From Zychaea mexicana (lineage: Eukaryota; Mucoromycota; Mucoromycetes; Mucorales; Lichtheimiaceae): 64,000 nucleotides of DNA. The position numbers and the translations under genes are program-made. Position 1 is the first letter of the stretch. Every line of letters starts with the position of its first letter. The notes beneath the pieces are model-generated. The model searched no databases, was not told where the DNA came from, and saw only the letters and a list, made by a program, of their open reading frames with translations. Shown here piece after piece: positions 1 through 11,653 of this stretch. The stretch is taken from assembly GCF_025766255.1 (NCBI RefSeq), contig NW_026516751.1:124001-188000 (forward strand), written 5' to 3'.

Positions 1-1264
1 AAGCTAGCAATCAATCGAGACTTTAGATCACTTGTTTGTAACACGAACCGTGTTTCGTGTCTCTATTCAGTCCCTTGACCTAGAGTTATATGTTTCTCAT
101 TCATCATCAAGAACAATCACTGGCGAATCTCGCACGATGCTATAACCAGGCAACAACAGGGTCATCAATTTTTTTTAAGAAACGTTTCCAATAAGCAAAC
201 TCGTCTTGACTGATATCAGCATTAAATATCAATGACGATGTTTGGGTTAAAGTCTATTATATGTGTTGATGATGGGCAACCTTCGTTCGTGTTTCAATCA
301 TAAATATGCCAAAGATAAGCATTTAACGAAATCTCACTACGGTTTCCTATCTGATATTTCATTAGCCGATTGAATGTGAAGTAGATCTTACTTAAATGCA
401 AAGGAAGATGCTCTGATATTTTTATGCCATGTTGAAAGGTCAGAGTTCTTTTAAAAGGGCTACATATCAGGCATCCGCTTGAATGTCGCCGTACAGGATA
501 TTGTGGTTAAGGTAGTAAACAGCAACAAGCTACCGATACTGTTGCTGTACATAGATTACGTTCCACGCGAGGATCATGAGCTGCATTCGTAATGAAAAAC
601 TGTGTCCCACTACATTATGAAGATTCACAACTGAGCAAACGGCGAAATGCTGACCTTGGGATGTGGTAGTAATTTGTTATGCTACCCAGCATCGAACATG
701 GCTTTTCTACTTTGTTGCATGATAATTCTCACGACTACCGATATACTGTATACAACAAGCCTTTGGGTTCCTTTGCTTATAAATAAAGTCCCTGAAGAAC
801 TTCAAGCGATAGCCTTCAATCATGAGATCCTTCTATGATGCGTAACACTGCTCTCATCGTTAAACTGCCGTTGTATAGATTACTGTTTAGTTCGTCAGGC
901 ATGGCCGCAATACGTGTTTCTGACATTGACAGGATGTCTATTAGCGATTCGGAGCTTTGGCAAACGACATGTTTCTATTTAGGCAACAACGCGGTGTGGT
1001 GCGGCAGCGACAGTGGATGACGCCGACTACGATACTACTTATCATCGTACCCCTAAAAGTAGATTGAATGCTTTTATCAGAGCAGAGAAAACAGCCTTGC
1101 TCGAGAAATTGTTGCTTACGCTTTCTAGTTTTGCTAAAGACTGAGGACCGAAGACGGGCCCAGACATTATTTGTTTTGACAGGTTCACCCAGCTTTTACG
1201 TAATCCGGGCCGTCATATAAAAGGTTTAATCGTTAGCTTCTGCTTCCTATTTACTTTTTCTTAG
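1..1264. other. Intergenic left edge, no supported gene
   Basis: This is AT-rich sequence with stops in all frames. The longest open frames are about 60 codons (near 647-838 and 835-1020). They show no recognisable motif, no splice signals joining them and no low-complexity coding signature. I see nothing that can be supported here. Confidence 0.6.
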
Positions 1265-3069
1265 CGCGATTGACTAATTCAGCGGCAAAAAAGGTCTTTC
1301 GTAGAAAAAGAGTATACAGGCTATGTCGCTTTAAAAACCATTCGCCCCTTGGATGACGACGAAGTACAGATCTCCATTTTGGCATGTGAAATGTATGTAT
1401 TGGATGGATGGATGCGTGCATACGTGCATCTTGAAGATGAGAGAGATAACTGATTTATTTATTTTTTTGGGAGGGGGGAGAGGGAGGAGAAAGGGATTCA
1501 TCATCATCCTTCATCATCCAACTCGAAGAACCAATAATTATCATCACTGTAATATAGCTGTGAATTTATCAGTTACAGTACATGTAAAGCAAGCAGTTTA
1601 AGGGCAACAAACATATAAACAAGCAAAGAGAAAAAGAGGTAGTTCAGAAACTGGCTTGGAAGACCGCAACAAAATCAATATGGATCTGTAGGGCACACTA
1701 TCCATTGATTCCAGGACACGAGTTTGTCGATAGAATCACACCTGTTGGAGGTCATTTTGCAAGTGGATAACCGTATTGGCATGAGCCCAGTTTCCCGGAG
1801 TTGTGATTTAGGCGAGCAGTGCCAAGATGGATTTAGACAACTGTGCAACCAAAAGTGTCTACCTATGGTTCCTTGTATAAGGATTACAGAACTTACGGGG
1901 TAAGTCATCATCTCAGAAGAAAGAGAAGCTCATATACGCAGAAGCAGCGTGTACATACGTGCAAAAGCAGTCGAAATTAAAATAATAGTATCGAATGAAA
2001 CTAGGGTTATTCAGACTTGGTCAGGGTCCAGGCTGATTGAACCATCAAAATCCCGGATTAATTATAAATGAAGAAGGTGCTCCTTTGTAAGTTTAAAAGG
2101 TTTGATGTTTACCTTGTGTTCGCTGCAGGTCATTGTACACTTAAATCATGCAGCACATATTACCTGTCATTTACGATGCTGAGGAATGCTGAGCGACATA
2201 TAGATTCGTTATATTAGACTTTGTGCTGGTATCACACGTAAGTTGTCATCATCTTTGCTTTAATCTTCCTTTATGTTGATGTGTTCTTGCTTGCCCCGTT
2301 TTACTGATTGAACAATTCTATAATTTATAACTTGTTTCAGTTACCTTCCCTTTAAACATCAAATATCAATGAAAACACGATTGTCGGCATTGTTCGGTAT
2401 TGGCGGCTTTGGTCATCTTGCTGTAAGTATATAACAGTATTGAATAGTAACAGTAGGATAAGTATGGAAAGAAAAGATAACCTCCCCTCTCAAGGGGTGA
2501 GAGTGAGTGGGAAGGTTTAATTCAACCTCAAATGTATACATACGTAAATATAACCTTTTGAAAATGGCATCGGCCCTTTACATCATGTAGATCTAATGTA
2601 CACGAGCCAATAAGTGTCAAAGGATCGTGGCTATATCATCATCCAAGTCCAAGAAAGCGGAGGCGGCTGAACTAGGTGCTACTGATTTTGTTGCCTTTCA
2701 AGATGATATTCCCCCTGAATATCTGAAATCGATTGACGTCTTACTAGTATGTGGCTCAGGCAAAATGACCAATGGGATGATTTTAGAAGTATCGTCAAGA
2801 CTGAGGTAAATTGATTCTACCCGATTTCCCCGATGATTCTGTACCGTTCACGCCGACTGCTTTTGTCCTACACCATATTAGCATCATTGGTAGTTTTGTC
2901 GGTAGCAGTGATGATTTGTATGATTAGTTGGCTTTCGCAAAGCGAAACAGGGAGTGCGTCCATTGGTGTTGGCAATTCTTTAGACGAAGTGAACCATGGT
3001 ATATCTATGATTATGAATGGAAAAGCACATTATCGTGTAGTCATCTGTGGTGGAGGACGCAAACACTAG
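1265..3069 (+). pseudogene. Decayed zinc-dependent alcohol dehydrogenase (CAD/ADH6-like MDR family)
   Basis: Pieces of a cinnamyl-alcohol-dehydrogenase/ADH6-type protein occur in the right order but in changing frames. An N-terminal strand (RPLDDDEVQISILAC) lies near 1340-1390. The zinc-site segment YPLIPGHEF is near 1697-1725, followed by VDNRIGMSP after an in-frame stop and frame change. A Cys-rich zinc loop (SCDLGEQCQDGFRQLC) and the TYGSLYKDYRTYG segment, in another frame, lie at 1795-1900. The Rossmann turn GIGGFGHLA is near 2397-2423, then KKAEAAELGATDF and IDVLLVCGSGKM at 2627-2805. The segment HHISIIGSFVGSSDDL (about 2870-2920) ends at a stop, and the C-terminal NGKAHYRVVI is at 3019-3050. 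The ancestral enzyme would be an NADPH- and zinc-dependent aldehyde reductase. At least three frame changes and two internal stops cannot be removed by introns, so I call it a pseudogene. The exact ends are uncertain. Confidence 0.85.
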
Positions 3070-3443
3070 CAAAGATTATGTGTATACTTGTGTAGCCACT
3101 TGACACGATATCAACTTATAAAACATACATTTTCTGTATACAATAGCAATTTTTATTATCTTACACTAGCCGTTTCTGCGCTATGCTCATGTTAGGCAGG
3201 AGTAGAGAATGCCACAGTAGCGTCTACAAACATCTTTCCTGGTACAAATGTGCAACGATGCTCGTCTTCCATTTCGCTACTTACACCTGAGTTATTTTGT
3301 TGTCAGACAACTTTAAGGTGCAAACAAATGCAGCAACCAGTGGCTGGTGCGACACAAGTGTTTCACTCACACGCCTTTTCTGCTCAGACCACTTTTTGTC
3401 TAATTTTCTATATAGACGTACATACCTCTTAATTTATTATACA
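3070..3443. other. Spacer and probable DPH2 promoter/leader
   Basis: This 374-base AT-rich spacer separates the ADH pseudogene from the DPH2 start codon. No recognisable coding motif is present. It must hold the DPH2 promoter and 5' leader, but I see no clear TATA element. Confidence 0.4.
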
Positions 3444-6400
3444 ATGTCAGCAGCGGATGGTCCTACAACTTTTGCCGACGACGGTCAAGCCGTCATTGAA
3501 CGTACGATTGACGTCAAGAGCGAAAAGCATGCAGATCTATCGACATTTTACGAAATCGAACGTACCGTAGATCACATTTTGAAAGGCGGTTACCAAAAGG
3601 TCACTTTACAGTTTCCTGACGAACTATTAGCAGACGCAGCTGGCGTGGCTTCCGAATTACGCTCCAAAACGGGACAAAATATCTATATTTTGGCCGATAC
3701 TTCGTATGGTAGTTGCTGTGTGGACGAGGTCGCCGCAGAACATGTGGGTGCCGACCTTATCGTTCATTATGGCCGATCGTGCCTGAGTCCGTAAGTATAG
3801 CTATCCTTATTGTAAAACATATATACCACCCGAAATATGGGGAAAAGTATACATTCAAAGCAGGGGAAAAAGCCAGGTTTTTCCAATTCGTCGTGTATTA
3901 AATGCGTCTGTTGCTTTGCGTTCGCAGTAAAAAGAGTGATATGCAGTGTATGAATAGTAAAAGGTCATTGTTGCTGATCAATATTGTATGGAATTTATAC
4001 TAGAACATCCCATTTGCCAGTATTGTACGTATTTGGACAAGAACCCATCGACTTGAACCATTGTGAAGAACAGTTTGAGATTCAGTTCCCTGATACGTCC
4101 ACTCCTGTTATTGTCATGTGTGATGTCGAATACTCCTATGCCATCGGTGAGTTCTTTTCGCTGAAAGAAAGCTACGATTATTGACAACTATGTTGGATGA
4201 TCGAATATGCATGGAATATCAACTGGTTACTCAACAAGCAATAAACCGAAAAACAACAGCTAGCAGCATAAACTAAACAGCAATGTCTTATGTTTTTTGG
4301 GTCGGGTGAATAGAAAAGTTGGCGTCTCGCCTGTCGCAAAAGTATACGAACATCATTCCTACCACGATACAAACGCAATCTGAACTCCAATCGACTTTAC
4401 GGAAAAGCCGTCATCAGCAACAAGCAGGTGGTTGTTCCGATACAGGGGGTTGCTCTTGCTCGAAAAAGGCGGGAAATTCCTGTAATAATTCAAATGATAC
4501 GAGCATGATGACGGACCAAGACCCCACAACAGAACCGAGGACGGCGTCATCCGTTGATAGCAACGACGATAAACACAATAACTACATCGACAATCCATCG
4601 TCAAGGAAAGGCGGACGATCATATGATCTTCCAGAAGGAGTGGCACTAAATGCATGCTCGATCTTTTTTGTTGGATCAGAAAGTTTAACATTGACCAATA
4701 TTATGATGGTGCATAATATGTGTCCGGTATGTTAGATGGCGTCATGTCATCATCATTATCATCATCAGTCGTTACTACAGTGGCTGAAACCACAAAAACG
4801 AGAGTTTCACGAATTTCGCGCTTGACAAACAATAAGGAGTAATTTTGACAAACTTCATCTATTATAGGTATATACCTATGATCCCAAGACGCGTATAGCC
4901 AGGAAGGAAACTGTGCAGGTGAACAAGATGCTAATGAAACGGTACGCAATATAGAGATATTTGTTTTCACATACAATACTATGTACATATTGGAGGAAAA
5001 AGAGAGAAAGTTAGAAACAAAGTTATACTAGAAAGAAGATGAAAATTACTGCTTGATGGCGTATTGTTCGAGGGCGGTCGTCGTCGTCGTCGACATATAC
5101 TAAAGTCATCTTTTCTGTTCTACATAGATACTTTTTGGTGCAAAAGGCCAAAGATGCAGAAACGTTTGGCATTGTAGTGGGCACACTAGGTGTTGGTAAG
5201 TCTTGGGAATGTAGCTCATTGATCTTTTTTTTTCCCGTGGGGAGACGCTTTGTATCATCGAGACAAGAGCTAATCACGCATTTTGTAAAAAAAAAGGTTC
5301 CTATATGGAAATTATTGATCATCTCAAAAAAGTGATAAACGCTTCAGGACGCAAATCCTACACATTTGTCATGGGCAAATTGAATGTGGCCAAGATGGCG
5401 AATTTTATGGAGGTGGATTGCTATGTACTAGTAGCATGCCCCGAAAATAGCTTGATTGACTCAAAGGTACGCCTATATGTCATTATTCACATTTTTATAT
5501 TTGGTAGAGGAATTGGTATTGTACACACACCACCATTACCACCACCATCTCCTTCTCCTTCTCCTTCTTCTCCTCCTCCTGCTCTTACAATCACTGGATC
5601 ACTGTTACTTTATCTATTCTAGAACGGTGTATGAGCAGGGTCCCCCAAGGAAGGGAAGGGAAAAGAAAACTCAAGAAAACTCTTTCATTCGTGATTTTTG
5701 TTATCGCAACTCATCTTAACATCATGGCTTTTGACCTGTGCACAGGAGTTTTACCGCCCAATTGTGACCCCATTTGAGTTAGAGCTTGCAGTTGTCAGGT
5801 ACAGTGTTTTATCCTTTGATTATAATCCTCCTATGTGGTTTGCAAAATCCTCACTCTGTCTTTTGCTCTCACTCTCTCTCTCTCTCCCGGGTGTTTTAAT
5901 AATATGCGGACGAAAACATGCACAGGTCCAAGGAGTGGACAGGCGACTATGTCACGGATTTCTCGAGGTTACTTCCTAACGTTCGTTCTGATGGCTTCAC
6001 TTACGATGAGGTTTGTATCATTACCATTATGCTTTTTGAACTTTGACACGTGTGTACCAGGTAAGCATGTAGGATTTCTCCTCTTGTTAACACATGAAAA
6101 CGTATTGTAACCATTCAGGAAAATGACGAAGCGTCCAGCGATGAAGAGCCGCACTTTTCCTTAGTGACTGGACAATATCGTTCGTCGAGCCGGACCACGT
6201 CCAAGAATGATCGTAAGTCTCAAAACACCTAAATAGAGGAAAAGCACAGCTAGTAACCTGGATTATGCTAAAAATAACGTTTCTTCAATGTAGGAGCAGA
6301 CAGTGAGCTGTTGACAAGCAAACTGACAGACCTTTCGCTCCGGAACAATAGCACGACCATTACTAGGCTTCTCAATAGTACAGCAGGTAAATCTTGGAGG

Positions 6401-6621
6401 GTGGTGATCCGTGCTTTCTTTCTCTCTTTCTTCCCTTATTTTGTCTCCAAACATGCAACATATTTCCCGGAAGACCGAGCTCTAATGGTAATGTAGGGGA
6501 GTACCTGAAAAATCGAACATTCAGGGGTCTGGAGCAAAATCTCGGGCAGGATGAGGCTGGAACTATACAAGAAGGTCGTAGGGGCATTGCAAGAGGGTAT
6601 AGTCATGAACGAGAACTGTAA
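3444..6621 (+). CDS. DPH2: Diphthamide biosynthesis protein 2 (DPH2), 11 exons
   Basis: Dph2 is the electron-accepting partner in the Dph1-Dph2 [4Fe-4S] radical enzyme that transfers the 3-amino-3-carboxypropyl group of SAM to a histidine of elongation factor 2 in the cytosol. Exons: 3444-3790, 4004-4146, 4314-4726, 4868-4941, 5128-5195, 5297-5466, 5746-5798, 5926-6010, 6119-6212, 6294-6386, 6497-6621. They give 554 residues, close to the family length. The family signature LQFPDELL and the cluster-type cysteines of YGSCCVDEV and HYGRSCLSP lie in exon 1. [17 protein letters not shown] and the later [13 protein letters not shown] block are typical of the C-terminal domain, and the TFRGLE tail is also DPH2-like. 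The first ATG is chosen because the frame upstream has no earlier ATG with homology. Exon 3 carries a long low-complexity insert with a small Cys cluster (C204, C210, C212, C220). An AATAAA follows the stop directly. All exon phases close. Confidence 0.95.
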
Positions 6622-8831
6622 AATAAAAGGAGCTTGTAGCGCGTGGATACCAAGTTTGATTGGGCGGCGGTGAGGTCGGGGGGTTAGTATAGTGGAGGGC
6701 TGTATGAGAGATACACAACTGTGGCGCGAGCATCAGAAAGAACCAGAACGGGCATTCTCTAGTAGTGGTTTTGGGGGAGTATGAAGGAGTGGGAGTGGGG
6801 GAGGGGGTTATTTGTGATCTGAGGGTCGTCTAAAATGGTGAAATGAATGCAGCCACGCGCACGCACCACGCCTACTTCATTCTATCCCGTGTTCTAAGAG
6901 TTTAGCTCACTGCGTGTGTACTTCCTCTATGTATGCTCTACACGATCTTCCTCCCTCTTTCTCTCGCTTCATTTCACGCTTCGAGTATGTGCTTGCTACC
7001 TCTTCTGTCGCCTAAACCACCCCCCTCCCAGGTTAGCATCACCACCGTCAACCCCTTTCAGTTCCCTCTCAATATATTCATCTTCTCTCAGGGAAAGAGG
7101 AAGCAAAGGCAAGGTTGTCTTACATCGTAGTGACACTCTGTGTGTGTGCAGCGCCCCTCTGTGTCTTTATTTTCCTCCCCCTTCCTTTGATCAGTCAGGG
7201 GTGGGGTTCATTCTGGATTTAACCAAAAGGGAACAAGAGAAATATGTGCAAGGATTACACTTTATGATATGATGTGCTATAAGCTCAATAACTTTAACAG
7301 CTTTTTTCTATTCATGTGGATAATCGCGAATCTTTGCGTATGTACCGTAATAAGCGATCTACCGTTTTTTTAACACAACTATGTGCCCCTCTTGCAGTAT
7401 AACGCTATCTACTACTTTAAGCACATCACTTGATTGTATTACGTGCAACTCCCTTGGCGGTCTATTGCATTTATGACGAGTGATGCATCCAAGCAGAAGC
7501 CAAGATGTTTTTCTTTCTCGGCTCTGGCACACATACACTCTGGCGCTACTAGCCAGTAATCTGGGATCCACTAGGTAAAAAAAGCGCGCGACACATGCAT
7601 AAGGGTACATCCTACCATCGGAATGATGGATGAAAAGGAGAGACCGGCATTTCTTTTCGATCTGTCATGAGCAGCAGCACTTTTCGGTATGGTAGTGTTT
7701 TGGTGGGATGCAGGGTTCAGATCACGGTACATCGAAAACACGCACTGTTGCTAAACCCGAGAGCGAAGCACACACCACATAGCAAAAAGTGCATGTGTGT
7801 GGGTCTACAGCAAGGCTCAGAAAGAGGGAGAGCTGTGTGCTATTAGAGACATGAGAGAGAGGGGAAAAACCTAGGGATCATTTTGCGCTCGTGCGGCCGG
7901 ATAAACAATGCAGCCGATTGGGGTGGGGGGGAGGGAGGAAGAGGTGTGTATTGTGTGCGATAACCAATATAGTAGAGACACCGGGAGAATACAGGGTTTA
8001 GTAACAAGAGATCGAGCATAGGGGTAGTTTGATATTCACTTTTTTAATTTTGTTACATGCTTTTTGCACCGCGCGTCCCTGAACGCTTTGGTAGCTTTTT
8101 TGTAATATCTCGTTCAATTGTCCACAGTCGTTATCGTTCTCGCTCGTGCCCCGTTGTTAAGCTCTTTATTTAGCCATTTCTAGTACACTTCTCGTGCATT
8201 ACCACTTTGATAAGCTATTGGGTCCGAGACCAAAAGCTCTACTGCGAGTCATTGTGAAGTTACTTACAGAGATCGAACTGTGTATCGCAAGGTTTCTTCT
8301 TTGCTATCGAGAGCGCCGCAGGGAGCTAACCCAAGTTATCTCTAACAAAGTTGCTGCTGTGGCATACACATTGCCATCAGCCTATACACATATAATACAC
8401 GAAAATTCTGTATATTTGTATTTGTCGGTGCCGCATGCATGCCAACGAAAAAGATTGAAAAAAGCCAAGGCCATCTTGGGCCCCCTTTTGTAACTACATC
8501 GTTGTCACTATGATACCCTCGTTTCCTTTAAACGCTATGAGCTTCATCCCGCGCGCTCTCCGTGAGCTGTCGCCTCCCCTTTAAGCGATCCTTTTAGTAG
8601 GGACAAAATAACACACAAATGAATTGATGAAAGGGACCCTATACAAACACAACTATCCCCACCCGCGCTTTTTTCTATGTGTACTCGTTTTCAGGTACAA
8701 GCACAAGAGTGTCCAAGTGCTACCTCTATCCCGCAAAACGCACGCACGCGCGTAGACCCTCTCTCTCTCTCGTTTACTTATTCATACCCTCGTCGTTACG
8801 TATTATTCGCTTAGCACAGTTTTCTTACAAT

Positions 8832-8855
8832 AGACAGACAGACAGACAGACAGAC
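8832..8855. repeat. (GACA)n tetranucleotide repeat
   Basis: About six tandem GACA units lie in the homeobox upstream region. This is seen directly in the sequence. Confidence 0.9.
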
Positions 8856-8997
8856 CATTCCCACCTTGTCATGTTGTTCTTCAAGACCCTATTTCTTTTC
8901 ACCCCTTTTTTTCGCTGGAATTTTTTTCACTTTTTGCTCTCCTTCTCCTTCTTTATGCAACTACCGATATGAGAGGCCTTATCCGAGTCCGTTACAC

Positions 8998-9004
8998 TAT
9001 ATAA
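8998..9004 (+). promoter_or_regulatory. TATA box (TATATAA) upstream of homeobox gene
   Basis: TATATAA stands about 200 bases upstream of the ATG at 9200. It is followed by a CA/CT-rich leader, which is consistent with a core promoter and a 5' leader of roughly 150 bases. The transcription start is not visible from sequence. Confidence 0.5.
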
Positions 9005-9199
9005 ACTAGCCTCAAGTTTGAAATCCAACTCGCTTCAATCTGCATCCCCACTTTCACACAACAACTACAACAGCAACTGTTACTATTACTATTACACACA
9101 AACACACTTTGCACTTTGTTTAATTTCCTCTTTCACTCACATATACCTCACACATACACTTTGCATTTCATACCATAATTCATCATATACTCCACCCTA

Positions 9200-10982
9200 A
9201 TGTCAACAGATACCATGCAATCATTCGAGCAGTCTTTCACTCTAGTCAACTCTTCCAACGACGCACCAGCTTATTACGCAGCCGCCGCCGCAGCAGCAGC
9301 CGCAGCCGCAGCATCATCAGCACCTCCTCATCATCCAGCAGAAGCCGATTCGAGCTATCTTCTCGAGACTTTCCACCAGTTTCCACACGGTGACTTCCGA
9401 CCCACATTCTACAATCCCTTTGAAATCAAACATCGTCGACGGACATCGCGGGCTCAGCTCAAGGTATTGGAAAAGTCCTTTTCCGAGAACTCCAAGCCCA
9501 ACGCTACTGTCCGCCGCATCCTCGCACAGAAGCTTGACATGACGCCTCGTGGTGTCCAAATTTGGTTCCAAAACCGAAGAGCAAAAGCCAAGTTGCAACG
9601 TCGCAAACAATCGGCAAGCGAAGATCAACAAAAGCAACAGGCTCACCACCACCACCACCAGCAGCAGCATCATAGTCACGAATACCAGAAGCAGCAGCAG
9701 CAGCAGCAGCAACATCATCACCTTCAACATCAAGATTCCTTTTCTTCGGCTTCGAGTGACGAGTGTAATATTAACAGCAGCGGCAACAATAGCGACATGG
9801 ATCAATCTGTTTTGTTCTCTCAATTTTTTGCTAATGTCCAGCCACAATCTGGTAATGCAGGCAAGCCAGCGTTCACTAGCTATTTGCCTCCAAGTGGTGG
9901 CCAGATGACCACCACTATGAAGCCTCAGCAGCAACAGCAAGAGGCGCCAGTATGGGGTTCATTGCCTTGGCAGCAGCAGCAACAGCAGCAACATCAACAA
10001 GAGCAGCAACAGCAGGAATCTCAGTCATCGGATAACGTTCGTTCTGTGGCGGCTGTTGCGGCCGCAGCAGCTGCTGCCGCTGCCGCGTCTACTTCTTTCG
10101 AGATCAACCCCACTTTTGCACCTGCATTCGACAATAGTACTGACAACAACGATAGCTGGTTGAATGTACCAGTTCATCCATTGACGCACAGCGACGAATC
10201 TTCCAAATTCGCTGTGAGCAGCAGCGACAATAGCGTGTCGCGTAGAAAATCATCCCCAGCGGGTGCTTCAGCACAACAAGCTGCAGCGGATCAATCTTGC
10301 CTCTTGGCAGCTCAATATTCTTTAAGCCTTCCTCAATCTTGGGCAGCTACTGATCAGGTATGTTTTAAAACAAGTAGTTTAGTTTCATTTATCCACTTGA
10401 GTAAAGTATTAGCGAGCATGACTAACTCGTCCTTTTTTGCAGTGCAAGGAGCGACGTTGGTCTGAAAACGATGTGGCATCATGGAGTACAGCAACTACCA
10501 CTAATTCCACGACTGCTAATGACAACAACAATAACTGCTGCAACTTTTCCGGCTGCAATGATCTGCGAAGGGACTGGTCGCTCGAAGCATGCTCTCCTTT
10601 ACCCGACCAAATCTCGATGGATTTCTACCCTCTGCAAGACTTGCCCTTGGGCTATCCCCCCGTACCGGCTGCACCACAGCAATACACTCCTCCGCTTGCA
10701 TCCTCGTGCTCTGCCTCCACCGTTTCAACTTCCGTCACAGGGTCACCTATCTCCATCGATGGCTACTACGAAAGTAACAACACTAACTCTGCCAACCATC
10801 ATCATCATCAGCACCATCATAATAGCAACAATGGATGTTTTGATTGCCTGACCCTTCAACAGCCCCCCATGCAACATCAACAACAACAACATGCTTCATC
10901 CACCTCTACACCATCAATTACATCGTCTGCAACTTCATCTTCTACGGTTGCAGAAGCACTTTTCACATCTACTTTTGCTTAA
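9200..10982 (+). CDS. Homeodomain transcription factor with poly-Ala, poly-Gln and poly-His tracts
   Basis: The two exons are 9200-10357 and 10443-10982, joined at phase 0 by a GTATGT...GCAG intron, and they encode 565 residues. A homeodomain occupies about residues 77-136: a basic N-terminal arm HRRRTSR, helices 1 and 2, then recognition helix 3 with IWFQNRRAKAK, carrying the invariant W, F, N and R. It is a typical 60-residue (non-TALE) domain, so it should bind DNA sequence-specifically in the nucleus. Outside it the protein is disordered: poly-Ala at about 27-38 and again before STSFEIN, several poly-Gln stretches, poly-His, and Ser/Asn-rich regions. These resemble activation or repression regions. 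The C-terminal exon holds a VSTSVTGSPISIDGYY segment typical of fungal low-complexity factors. No yeast orthologue can be assigned confidently; the domain resembles Yox1/Pho2-type fungal homeodomains. Its 3' end faces the 3' end of DIS3. Confidence 0.93.
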
Positions 10983-11653
10983 ATCATCACTATTTTTACT
11001 CTGCATCTTTGACTTTGTTACTATTGCACAACCACATCAACCTACTTCACACCCGCACACAGTTCTCTCCTATTCCCTTCCACACCTTTTTCTCATCTAA
11101 TATCTGCTTTTTCTCTTTGCCCTGCTAATCTCTTTCCTCCCCATGCTTTCATTTCTATCTATTTATTTGTTTCTCACTCACTTTCCACCTACATACATTA
11201 CACTATCCGTTTCTTCTTTCATACATTATGATTACTTCTCCGCTTATATGCCCATGACCACCGCCACATTCAATTCTATAATTTTGCATATATCCTCCTC
11301 TCTTTCTCTATGCTCTAATCAAGGGAACAAAGTCGAAAAGGAGTCGAAGGAAAAAAAAAAGTTTTTCTTTTTGTAATCCTAGGGACAGGAAGCACCCTGC
11401 AAAATCATTGTAATCACCACTTATTCTTTTCTTTTTCGTTTCAAGGGACTTTTTTCTTTTTAATCATCACCATCATCTTCATCTTATTCTTTTCTCTCTT
11501 CTTGGTTTTTTATATATACAAAGTACATATACAATTTCTTTTTTCCTTTCTCTTTTAGCATTACATCGCATAAATACATATATGAATTTATACAACCGCA
11601 TACATCGTTTTATTAAAGACTTTCTGCTTATTTTTACATTTAATCTATACACA
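10983..11653. other. Convergent 3' spacer between homeobox gene and DIS3
   Basis: This CT-rich and then AT-rich spacer must contain both 3' untranslated regions. No gene is seen. Open frames here are Ser/Phe/His-rich translations of pyrimidine tracts. Confidence 0.6.

Larger units (their letters stand above)
6622..9199. other. Long spacer, presumably upstream region of the homeobox gene
   Basis: These 2.6 kb contain no supported gene. The sequence is a patchwork of pyrimidine-rich tracts (near 6940-7090 and 8860-8960), purine-rich tracts (6655-6800, 7800-7990) and a GACA tetranucleotide repeat. Open frames up to about 118 codons are low-complexity Ser/Leu/Arg frames typical of CT-rich DNA. 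A long regulatory region is usual for developmental transcription factors, so I assign most of it to the homeobox gene by inference. Confidence 0.5.

Noticed and set aside
6900..7272. Ser/Phe-rich open frame upstream of the homeobox gene
   Set aside because: Low-complexity translation of a pyrimidine-rich tract; no splice partners or domain.
9317..9940. 207-codon minus-strand frame
   Set aside because: It is the antisense of the CAG/CAC-rich homeobox exon, giving poly-Leu and poly-Val; a shadow of repeats.
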